From Candidatus Solibacter sp. (GTDB lineage: Bacteria > Acidobacteriota > Terriglobia > Bryobacterales > Bryobacteraceae), in assembly GCA_017883355.1 (NCBI GenBank), contig JADGNS010000231.1, positions 1-7,175 on the forward strand: a stretch of DNA of 7,175 bases, read 5' to 3'. The position numbers were made by a program, and so were the translations under genes. Below, in pieces: positions 1-5,650 of the stretch (its first letter is position 1; every line of letters begins with the position of its first letter). The notes beneath the pieces were generated by a model. That model made no database searches. It saw only the letters and a program-made list of their open reading frames with translations, and was not told the DNA's origin.

Positions 1-958
1 CGGCGCGTCCAAAGGCGCGGTCCTCACCCACAATAACTTCGCCGCCAACGCCATCACCCTGCTCGCCTGCTGGCAGATCGCGTCCGCCGACCGTTTCCTG
101 CTCGCCTTGCCCCTGTTTCACGTCCACGCGCTCGGCAACGGATTGCACTGCTGGCTGGCCAGCGGCTGCCGCATGCGCCTGCTGGAACGTTTCGAGCACG
201 CCAAAGCCGCCGCCACCTTCCTCGATTTCCGCCCCACCCTCTTCTTCGGCGTGCCCACCATCTACATGCGCCTCCTCGAGATCCCCGCCGAAGCTGCGCG
301 CGAAATCGGCGCCGCCATGCGCCTCTTCGTCTCCGGCTCCGCGCCCTTGCCCGCGCAAGTCATGGAAGAGTTCCGCGCGCGCTTCGGACACACCATCCTG
401 GAGCGCTACGGCATGAGCGAGAGCCTCATGATCATCGGCAACCCCTACCTCGGCGAGCGCCGCCCCGGAAGCGTCGGCCTGCCGCTTCCCGGAGTCTCCG
501 TGCGCCTCGTCGATGGCGAGATCCAACTCAAGGGGCCCAACCTCTTTGCCGGCTACTGGCGCCGCGAAGAGGCCACCCGCGCCGCCTTCTCCGACGGCTG
601 GTTCCGCACCGGCGATCTCGCCGAATGCGCGCCCGACGGCTATTACACGCTCTCCGGCCGCCAGAGCGACCTCATCATTTCCGGCGGCTTCAACATCTAC
701 CCGCGCGAGATCGAAGAGTTCCTCGAGGAGCAGGAAGAAATCGCCGAAGCCGCCGTCGCCGGCGTGGCAGACGCCATCCGCGGCGAGGTCCCCGTGGCCT
801 ACATCGTCTGCCGCCGCCCCATCGACCCCGCCTCGCTCGCCGACCGCTGCCGCCAAAAACTGGCCTCCTTTAAAGTTCCGCGCGCGTTTCACCCCGTCGA
901 TTCCCTGCCTCGTAACGCCATGGGCAAGATCCAGAAGCACCTGCTGCCCCGGAGTTGA
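1..958 (+). CDS. AMP-forming acyl-CoA ligase, malonyl-CoA synthetase (MatB)-like, 5' partial
   Basis: This is the C-terminal 318 residues of an ANL-superfamily ligase, which activates a carboxylic acid as acyl-AMP and then passes it to CoA. The open frame starts at base 2, inside the phosphate-binding loop (GASKGAVLTH), so the start lies off the window. Motifs in order (fragment numbering): PLFHVHALGNG (37-47), FGVPTIYMRLLE (82-93), VSGSAPLP (110-117), ERYGMSES (134-141), WFRTGDLAE (200-208), GRQSDLIISGGFNIYPREIE (219-238) and PRNAMGKIQK (304-313), which holds the adenylation lysine (K309). The YxRLL arginine, SGSAPL and ERYGM segments resemble MatB malonyl-CoA synthetases more than fatty-acid or acetate ligases. 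That substrate call is from remembered family patterns, and a medium-chain or other small-acid ligase remains possible. An oddity is the short link between VRLVDG and EIQLKGPN, where MatB enzymes usually carry roughly ten more residues. Codons are strongly C-ending. It ends 155 nt before the helicase start. Confidence 0.9.
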   Translation, partial: GASKGAVLTHNNFAANAITLLACWQIASADRFLLALPLFHVHALGNGLHCWLASGCRMRLLERFEHAKAAATFLDFRPTLFFGVPTIYMRLLEIPAEAAREIGAAMRLFVSGSAPLPAQVMEEFRARFGHTILERYGMSESLMIIGNPYLGERRPGSVGLPLPGVSVRLVDGEIQLKGPNLFAGYWRREEATRAAFSDGWFRTGDLAECAPDGYYTLSGRQSDLIISGGFNIYPREIEEFLEEQEEIAEAAVAGVADAIRGEVPVAYIVCRRPIDPASLADRCRQKLASFKVPRAFHPVDSLPRNAMGKIQKHLLPRS

Positions 959-1113
959 TCCACAGTGGCGCGAACCCCGCAGACCACCCCACCATTTCCG
1001 CCCAATCGGCGTTCTCCTACAGGCGCGACGCGCTTCCGCCGATCATTCCCAGCAGGAGCGCGCGATTGCCTCGACGAAGTTCGGCCGCTGTCTTGTTAGA
1101 CTCAAAGCATCCG
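959..1113 (+). other. Intergenic gap upstream of dinG
   Basis: This 155-nt gap holds no convincing gene. A TTG at 955 opens the helicase frame through it, but the 53 residues it would add are rich in Arg, Ser and Pro and do not resemble DinG/YoaA N-termini. No terminator hairpin followed by T residues is seen after the ligase. An extended -10-like TGTTAGACT lies at 1094-1102, only about 12 nt before the ATG at 1114, with no good -35 at 16-18 nt. Confidence 0.5.
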
Positions 1114-3045
1114 ATGCCCACTCAGGCCCGCACCGCCAACGCCCGTCAGTTTTTTGGCCGTCGCGGAACGCTGTCCAAATGGCACCCCAATTACGAGTTT
1201 CGTTCCGGACAGGTGGAGATGGCCGAAGCCGTCGAATCCGCCCTCGCCGACAAGCGCCACCTGATCGTGGAAGCCGGCACCGGCACCGGCAAGACGCTTG
1301 CCTATCTGGTACCCGCCCTGCTCTCCGGCAAGCGCATCATCGTCTCCACCGGGACCAAAACTTTGCAGGAGCAACTGTTTTTCAAAGACGTCCCGTTTCT
1401 GCAGCAGCACTTCGCGCGCCCCCTCAAGGTCTGCTACATGAAGGGACGCAATAATTACGCCTGCCGGCAGAAGATCTACGATGCCGAGAACATGCCGGTG
1501 CTCACCGGGCTCGAGGAAGTGGCCGATTTCGAAATCATCCGCGAGTGGGAAAAGACCAGCGAATTCGGCGACCGCTCCGAGGTCAAGAGCCTTCCCGAGT
1601 CCTCCACGGCCTGGGCCAAGGTGGATGCCCGCACCGAATTGTGCAGCGGCCAGAAGTGTCCCAACTACGACCGCTGTTTCATCACCCTGATGCACCAGCG
1701 GGCGCTGGAGAGCGACATCATCATCGTCAACCACCACCTCTTCTTCGCCGATCTCTCGCTGAAGGATGAGAACTACGAAGGCGGCATCCTGCCCGACTAC
1801 CATGCCGTGGTGTTCGATGAAGCCCACGAAATCGAGGATGTGGTGGGCCAGTATTTCGGCGTCGGCATCAGCAATTACCGCATACAGGACCTGCGGCGCG
1901 ATCTGGGCGTCATCGGCCGGATGAAGAAATTCGGCACGCCGGAGTTGGACCGCATCCTGCAGCGTCTGGACGAACTCACCGGGCAGTTTTTCAGCCTCTT
2001 CGGCGAAGGTGACCGGCGGGTGGCCTTCACCGGCCGCGACGCTTTTCGCGAGGACAACGAGGAAATCTATACGGACCTGCTGGCGGCGCTGGAACTGATC
2101 GGCTCTCACCTCAGGCTGCTGCAAAATCCGCCGGACGAGATCATTCCGCTGTTCCGGCGCACCCAGGAACTGAGCCAGGGACTGCGCTTCCTGATGGAGG
2201 AGGACGACGAGAATTTCGTCTACTGGGTGGAAAAGCGCGGCCGGGGCTGCTTCCTGCAGGCCACGCCCATCGACGTGTCCAGCATCGTTTCCAAGCGACT
2301 GTTCCACCAGGTGGATACGGTGGTGCTCACCAGCGCCACGCTGGCGGTGTCGGGCGGTTTCGATTTCACGGAGAAGCGCCTCGGGCTGGAGAACGCGCGC
2401 ACCTTGGTGGTGCCCGGCCACTTCGATTACCAGAAGCAGGCGCTGCTCTACGTCCCCCAGCACCTGCCGGAACCGAAGAATCCCGCCTTTACCAGGATGG
2501 CCGCCGAGGAAGTGGTCCAGATCCTGGAACACAGCCGTGGGCGTGCCTTCGTCCTCTTTACGAGTTATCAGCAGATGCGGCTGGTATACGAGAGGGTGTC
2601 CTTCGAAATCGATTACCCCACCCTGATGCAGGGTTCGGGCCCGCGCAACGCCCTGCTGGAGGAGTTCCGCACCACGCCCAATTGCGTGCTATTTGCGACC
2701 TCCTCTTTCTGGCAGGGCGTGGATGTTCCGGGCGAGCAGTTAAGCTGCGTTATCATAGATAAACTGCCTTTTGCGGTGCCCAACGATCCGGTGGTGAACG
2801 CGCGCATCGAAGATATCCGCAAGGCCGGGGGAAATCCGTTTTACGACTACCAGATCCCGCAGGCGGCCATCGCCTTGAAACAGGGATTTGGGCGGCTGAT
2901 CCGCAGCAAGAGCGACCGCGGGGTACTGGTCCTGCTGGACAACCGGATCACCAAGCAGAGGTACGGCCAGGTGTTTTTCGACAGCTTGCCGGATTACGGG
3001 TTCACCACCAAGCTGGCAGATGTGGAGAAGTTTTTCAATGTTTGA
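1114..3045 (+). CDS. dinG: ATP-dependent DNA helicase, DinG/YoaA type (XPD-like, Fe-S)
   Basis: Superfamily 2 helicase of the DinG/XPD class, expected to unwind DNA 5' to 3' during repair and at R-loops or stalled forks. From the ATG at 1114 it is 643 residues, close to YoaA and without the N-terminal exonuclease domain of Firmicute DinG. Visible motifs: a Q-like FRSGQ (29-33), Walker A EAGTGTGKT (53-61), motif Ia STGTKTLQEQ (78-87) and DEAH (235-238). Later come TSATL, SFWQGVDVPG, and the motif VI stretch QGFGRLIRSKSDRG. Four cysteines between Walker A and DEAH (C117, C177, C182, C188) match the [4Fe-4S] cluster spacing of the family. The ATG at 1114 is preferred because FFGRRGTLSKWHPNYEFR-type N-termini begin there and the upstream extension looks non-coding. 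No clear Shine-Dalgarno precedes it. It overlaps the following queD-like gene by 8 nt. DinG versus YoaA cannot be settled from sequence alone. Confidence 0.93.
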   Translation: MPTQARTANARQFFGRRGTLSKWHPNYEFRSGQVEMAEAVESALADKRHLIVEAGTGTGKTLAYLVPALLSGKRIIVSTGTKTLQEQLFFKDVPFLQQHFARPLKVCYMKGRNNYACRQKIYDAENMPVLTGLEEVADFEIIREWEKTSEFGDRSEVKSLPESSTAWAKVDARTELCSGQKCPNYDRCFITLMHQRALESDIIIVNHHLFFADLSLKDENYEGGILPDYHAVVFDEAHEIEDVVGQYFGVGISNYRIQDLRRDLGVIGRMKKFGTPELDRILQRLDELTGQFFSLFGEGDRRVAFTGRDAFREDNEEIYTDLLAALELIGSHLRLLQNPPDEIIPLFRRTQELSQGLRFLMEEDDENFVYWVEKRGRGCFLQATPIDVSSIVSKRLFHQVDTVVLTSATLAVSGGFDFTEKRLGLENARTLVVPGHFDYQKQALLYVPQHLPEPKNPAFTRMAAEEVVQILEHSRGRAFVLFTSYQQMRLVYERVSFEIDYPTLMQGSGPRNALLEEFRTTPNCVLFATSSFWQGVDVPGEQLSCVIIDKLPFAVPNDPVVNARIEDIRKAGGNPFYDYQIPQAAIALKQGFGRLIRSKSDRGVLVLLDNRITKQRYGQVFFDSLPDYGFTTKLADVEKFFNV

Positions 3046-3409
3046 AGTGACCATCGAAGAGACATTCGCCGCCGGCCACGCCCTGCGGAACTATCGCGGG
3101 AAGTGCGAGAACGTGCACGGCCACAATTACAAGTGTCAGGTCACCCTGCAGGGCGACCAGCTCGATTCCATCGGCCTGTTGGTGGATTTCGTGGAAATGA
3201 AGCGCGTGGTGCATTCCGTACTGGACCGGATGGACCATCAGTGGCTCAACGAGTTCCCGCCGTTCGATGTGCTCAACCCATCGGCCGAGAACATGGCCAA
3301 ATACATCCACGACGAAGTGAAACAGGGCTTGGGCGTCCGGGAGGGCGTGCGGGTGGGCGCGGTCAAGCTTTGGGAAACCGACACGGCAAGCGCCACCTAT
3401 CGCGAATAG
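3038..3409 (+). CDS. queD: 6-carboxytetrahydropterin synthase / PTPS-family protein
   Basis: A 123-residue QueD/6-pyruvoyl-tetrahydropterin synthase family enzyme. The bacterial QueD members convert dihydroneopterin triphosphate to 6-carboxytetrahydropterin, the second step towards queuosine and other 7-deazaguanines; some relatives act in folate or biopterin metabolism. Zinc ligands are visible as H14 (AAGHAL) and H27/H29 (VHGHNY). The catalytic Cys is C23 in GKCENVHGH, the Asp-His pair is D66-H67 in MDHQWLNE, and substrate contacts follow in NPSAEN and in WETDTASATY with E113. The ATG at 3038 is chosen over the in-frame ATG at 3020, because GGAGAAG at 3024-3030 sits 7 nt upstream of it and MFEVTIEETFAAGH is the normal N-terminus. 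It overlaps the helicase stop (TGA 3043-3045), which points to co-transcription and coupled translation. No queC, queE or queF is in view, so the pathway role rests on family membership. Confidence 0.92.
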   Translation: MFEVTIEETFAAGHALRNYRGKCENVHGHNYKCQVTLQGDQLDSIGLLVDFVEMKRVVHSVLDRMDHQWLNEFPPFDVLNPSAENMAKYIHDEVKQGLGVREGVRVGAVKLWETDTASATYRE

Positions 3410-3424
3410 TAGACTTGGGTGACT

Positions 3425-3685
3425 CTACTTGCCGTAATACGCCGCGTTCTTGGCGGTGAACTCCGACCATTTCTCGGGCAGGTCGTCGAGAGCGAAGATG
3501 GCCGACACGGGGCATACCGGTACGCAGGCGCCGCAGTCGATACACTCTACGGGATCGATATAGAGCAGTTCCGCGTCCGCGTAGGCGGGCTCGTCCTTCT
3601 TCGGATGAATGCAATCGACCGGGCAGGCGTCGACGCAGGCAGTATCTTTGGTTCCAATACAAGGTTCAGCGATTACGTATGCCAT
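3425..3685 (-). CDS. Seven-iron ferredoxin ([3Fe-4S][4Fe-4S])
   Basis: An 86-residue soluble electron carrier of the Bacillus/Thermus-type 7Fe ferredoxins. The N-terminus AYVIAEPCIGTKDTACVDAC and the later YIDPVECIDCGACVPVCPVS carry the cluster cysteines. By analogy with Azotobacter FdI, C9, C17 and C58 should bind the [3Fe-4S] cluster and C21, C48, C51 and C54 the [4Fe-4S] cluster; C25 is then a free Cys. The position equal to FdI Cys11 is Thr (T12), which fits a 3Fe rather than a second 4Fe centre. The loop between the motifs (about residues 28-41) is longer than in the Bacillus protein, and the C-terminal PEKWSEFTAKNAAYYGK is short, without the long FdI tail. The start at 3685 is chosen because MAYVI is the standard N-terminus; a longer frame up to 3844 only runs into the upstream gene. 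It converges on queD with 15 nt between stops. The redox partner is not shown by the neighbours. Confidence 0.93.
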   Translation of the reverse strand: MAYVIAEPCIGTKDTACVDACPVDCIHPKKDEPAYADAELLYIDPVECIDCGACVPVCPVSAIFALDDLPEKWSEFTAKNAAYYGK

Positions 3686-3708
3686 TGGCGTTTTTTCCCA
3701 GGTACCAA

Positions 3709-3737
3709 TAGATAGCACAGGCGGCGGGGAAACACAA
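3709..3737 (-). promoter_or_regulatory. Possible sigma70-type promoter for the ferredoxin gene
   Basis: On the minus strand, TTGTGT (3737-3732) and TATCTA (3714-3709) are separated by 17 nt and lie 23 nt upstream of the ferredoxin ATG. They fall in the 53-nt gap after the DUF3592-like gene. Each box matches consensus only in part, so this is a weak call. It would allow the ferredoxin to be expressed apart from the upstream membrane-protein operon. Confidence 0.3.
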
Positions 3738-3738
3738 T

Positions 3739-4509
3739 TCACCGCAATTTCTGTCGAGGCGGCGTGGGCGCGTTTTCCAGGCGGACCAGAGACAGCGGGT
3801 AGAGCGCGTTGCGGCGCGGATTCTCCGGGTCGTAAAGGACACATAGCGTCGATCCCTCCACCGGAGGCTTGGAAGTCTTGGCCCTGCCTTTGGCGACGGC
3901 GCCAGAGAGCAGGCGGAATTCGTATTTAACCACGAGGTGCTTATCGGCCTTCTTGAATCCGGTAACGTGGCCGGGAGCGGGGCGTCCTTCGGCCAGCAGG
4001 CGGGCCTGGCGGCGCACCGGGATCAGGACGAAGAACGCGGAAACGGCGACCGTCCCGGAGATCATATAGGCAAGCCAGATCGGGAGCGCCCGGATGTCCC
4101 ACGCAATCGGGTGGCTGATCGAAGGCTGGGCTGGGACGAAACGCACTGGGATGATGGAGCCCGCCGAGAGGCCCTCCCAGGAATTGCGTGGCGTCTGGAC
4201 CCGGTGGGAGTAGATGCGGCCGGCGTACTCGAAACGATAGGCGACCCAGCTCTGGCGCTCCTTGCTGGAATCGATCCAGGCGCGGGTGACGGTAGCATCG
4301 GCCAGGATGCCCTCGGTGCGCAGCAGGCGCTGCTCCTCCGCCTGCCGCCGGGCAGTGCGTCCCAGGAAGATACCGAGCACCGCGGCGCCAATCACCAGGG
4401 CCACGGCAGTCCCGATCAGGGCTTTGCCCTGCCCGGTCAGGCGGACCGGACGCAGGCTGGAATAGCCCAGGCTGTCGGGAGGGGTCCAATTGTCGGAGCG
4501 TTCGAGCAT
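3739..4509 (-). CDS. DUF3592-like membrane protein with two repeated units
   Basis: A 256-residue protein of unknown function. Two hydrophobic segments (about residues 30-50 and 141-164) are predicted membrane helices, each followed by Arg-rich sequence. After each helix comes a related beta-rich unit of the DUF3592 type. Unit 1 (about 65-134) runs from the EGILADATVTRAWI region through VAYRFEYAGRIYSHRV to VRFVPAQPSISHP. Unit 2 (about 172-240) runs from the EGRPAPGHVTGF region through VVKYEFRLLSGAVAKG to VLYDPENPRRNALYP. This duplication of helix plus domain is visible by eye. The ATG at 4509 has AGGAG 7 nt upstream, and that site lies in the last codons of the RHH gene, only 4 nt away, so it is the third gene of an operon with SPFH and RHH. 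DUF3592 is a family name from memory. An enzymatic role is not suggested by any catalytic motif; a partner or accessory role for the SPFH protein is only inferred from the operon. Confidence 0.75.
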   Translation of the reverse strand: MLERSDNWTPPDSLGYSSLRPVRLTGQGKALIGTAVALVIGAAVLGIFLGRTARRQAEEQRLLRTEGILADATVTRAWIDSSKERQSWVAYRFEYAGRIYSHRVQTPRNSWEGLSAGSIIPVRFVPAQPSISHPIAWDIRALPIWLAYMISGTVAVSAFFVLIPVRRQARLLAEGRPAPGHVTGFKKADKHLVVKYEFRLLSGAVAKGRAKTSKPPVEGSTLCVLYDPENPRRNALYPLSLVRLENAPTPPRQKLR

Positions 4510-4513
4510 AGAA

Positions 4514-4678
4514 TTACTCCTCGTCGGCCGGTTTCAGGCGGCCGGTCTGCTGCAAAGATCGGCGCAACAAAAACTCGATCTGCGCGTTGAGGCTGCGCAG
4601 ATCGGCGTCGGCCCAGCGCTGCAACGCTTCGTGCGTCACCGGGTCCAGACGGAGCAGAAATGATTTCCGTTGCGCCAT
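4514..4678 (-). CDS. Small ribbon-helix-helix (Arc-like) DNA-binding protein
   Basis: A 54-residue open frame, ATG at 4678 to TAA at 4514-4516. It fits the RHH fold: a short beta-strand (KSFLLRLDP, residues 5-13) that would pair in the dimer and enter the major groove, helix A (about 14-27), a turn (DLRS), and helix B (SLNAQIEFLLRRSLQQ, 29-44). The RSLNAQIEFLLRRSL stretch parallels RSVNSEI in phage P22 Arc. By position, S6, L8 and R10 would be the base-contacting side chains, which is an inference. It starts 6 nt after the SPFH stop, with TAGG just upstream, and ends 4 nt before the DUF3592-like gene, whose Shine-Dalgarno lies inside its last codons. Such proteins are usually autorepressors or antitoxins. 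No toxin gene is adjacent, and the operon promoter carries a matching dyad at 5578-5599, so autoregulation is the favoured role. Confidence 0.85.
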   Translation of the reverse strand: MAQRKSFLLRLDPVTHEALQRWADADLRSLNAQIEFLLRRSLQQTGRLKPADEE

Positions 4679-4684
4679 CGCTGC

Positions 4685-5557
4685 CTACTGATAGAGGGTG
4701 CCCGCGTTGATGATGGGCTGGGCATCGCGGTCGCTGCACAGCACCACGAGCAGGTTGCTCACCATGCTGGCCTTGCGCTCCTCATCGAGTTCCACCACGT
4801 GCTTGGCGCTGAGCATCTCGAGCGCCATTTCCACCATGCCGACAGCGCCTTCGACGATCTTCTGCCGGGCGGCAATGATGGCCTGCGCCTGCTGGCGGCG
4901 CAGCATGACGCTGGCGATCTCGGGGGCATACGCCAGGTGAGTGATGCGCGCCTCGATCACCTCTACGCCTGCCTTGCCGACGCGCTCCTGAATCTCGTCG
5001 CGCAGTTTGTGGGCGATCTCCACCACCGACATGCGCAGCGACATCTGCCCTTCGAGATGGGCGTCGTAGGGATACGACGTGGCGAGCGTGCGCACCGCGC
5101 TTTCGCTCTGCACGTGGACGTAGTGCTCGTAGTCATCGACATGGAAGATGGCTTCGGCCGTCTCGATGACGCGCCAGACGATAACGGACGCGATTTCGAT
5201 GGGGTTGCCGTCCTGGTCGTTGACCTTGAGCTTGCTGCTCTCGAAGTTGCGCACGCGGAGCGAGACGCGGCGGCGGCGGGTGAACGGATTGACCCACCAG
5301 AATCCGGGCTGCTTGATCGTGCCTTTATAGACGCCGAACAACTGGACCACCTTGGCCTCGTTGGGGTTGGTGACCGCGAAGCCACCCAGGCAGACCATGT
5401 CGATGGTGAAGGCCACTATGGCAGCCGCGATGCCGTAGCCATTCTCGGCATTGACGGACCAGATGAACCCCAGGACCGTCAGGATGGGGACAATCAACAG
5501 CAGCAGTGCCACCATGGGCCACCCGGGGAGGGCCTTGAGTTCTCTCTCCTGCAACAT
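4685..5557 (-). CDS. SPFH/Band 7 domain membrane protein
   Basis: A 290-residue SPFH (stomatin, prohibitin, flotillin, HflK/C) family protein. Two hydrophobic segments at about residues 14-35 and 41-62 anchor it near the N-terminus. The SPFH domain then starts at about 65 (NPNEAKVVQLFGVYKGTIKQ) and continues through PGFWWVNPFTRRRRVSLRVR, DGNPIEIASVIVWRV, and the typical VQSESAVRTLATSYPYD segment to about 215. A helical region rich in Ala, Gln and Arg (MLRRQQAQAIIAARQKIVEG) follows, as in flotillin-like coiled coils. Family members form membrane-bound oligomeric rings or cages that organise membrane domains or modulate proteases; a partner here is unknown. The ATG at 5557 has a consensus AAGGAGG 8 nt upstream, which fixes the start. 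It is the first gene of the operon, with the RHH gene 6 nt downstream. The strong promoter and the dyad at 5578-5611 lie directly before it. Confidence 0.93.
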   Translation of the reverse strand: MLQERELKALPGWPMVALLLLIVPILTVLGFIWSVNAENGYGIAAAIVAFTIDMVCLGGFAVTNPNEAKVVQLFGVYKGTIKQPGFWWVNPFTRRRRVSLRVRNFESSKLKVNDQDGNPIEIASVIVWRVIETAEAIFHVDDYEHYVHVQSESAVRTLATSYPYDAHLEGQMSLRMSVVEIAHKLRDEIQERVGKAGVEVIEARITHLAYAPEIASVMLRRQQAQAIIAARQKIVEGAVGMVEMALEMLSAKHVVELDEERKASMVSNLLVVLCSDRDAQPIINAGTLYQ

Positions 5558-5577
5558 GAACGTTTCCTCCTTCTGAC

Positions 5578-5599
5578 ATCAAAATGATATCACTTTGAT
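5578..5599. promoter_or_regulatory. Operator-like tandem dyad over the SPFH operon promoter
   Basis: Two abutting 11-bp units, ATCAAAATGAT (5578-5588) and ATCACTTTGAT (5589-5599), each have the form ATCAnnnTGAT. Together they make a 22-bp palindrome centred on GATATC with a single mismatched pair. The ATCA and TGAT half-sites each recur exactly 11 bp apart, about one helical turn, as in sites bound by two RHH dimers. The dyad covers the -10 box and most of the spacer of the SPFH promoter. The likely ligand is the RHH protein encoded at 4514-4678, by inference. Confidence 0.65.
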
Positions 5600-5611
5600 A
5601 TAGAAAGTCAA
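5584..5611 (-). promoter_or_regulatory. Promoter of the SPFH-RHH-DUF3592 operon
   Basis: On the minus strand, TTGACT (5611-5606) and TATCAT (5589-5584) each match the sigma70 consensus at 5 of 6 bases and are 16 nt apart. The -10 is preceded by TGA, giving an extended -10. A start site near 5577 would leave a leader of about 20 nt that contains the AAGGAGG ribosome site. This is the best promoter match seen in the window. Confidence 0.65.
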
Positions 5612-5650
5612 GAGGGGAGTGTTTGACCGATACTGTTCGGAGAGGTGCGA

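Noticed and set aside
1023..1033. GCGCG-A-CGCGC palindrome upstream of dinG
   Set aside because: It has a 1-nt centre, so it cannot form a hairpin, and such GC palindromes arise by chance in DNA of this composition.
955..1113. TTG start at 955 for the helicase, overlapping the ligase stop
   Set aside because: The extra 53 residues are Ser/Arg/Pro-rich and unlike family N-termini; the ATG at 1114 gives a normal-length protein.
1102..2532. A 476-codon open frame on the minus strand opposite the helicase
   Set aside because: It is a shadow of dinG in high-GC DNA: the product is rich in Gly, Ala, His and Val with no recognisable domain, while the opposite strand has a full set of helicase motifs.
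3408..3429. Hairpin AGTAGA / TCTACT between the convergent queD and ferredoxin stops as a two-way terminator
   Set aside because: Only 6 bp with mixed GC, a 10-nt loop and no T-run on either strand.
4514..4678. The RHH protein as the antitoxin of a classical toxin-antitoxin pair
   Set aside because: No small toxin-like gene is next to it; its neighbours are membrane proteins, and autoregulation of the operon explains it better.
4670..5587. A 305-codon plus-strand frame opposite the SPFH gene
   Set aside because: The product is His/Asp/Leu-rich low-information sequence, and the minus strand encodes a clear SPFH protein with a consensus ribosome site.
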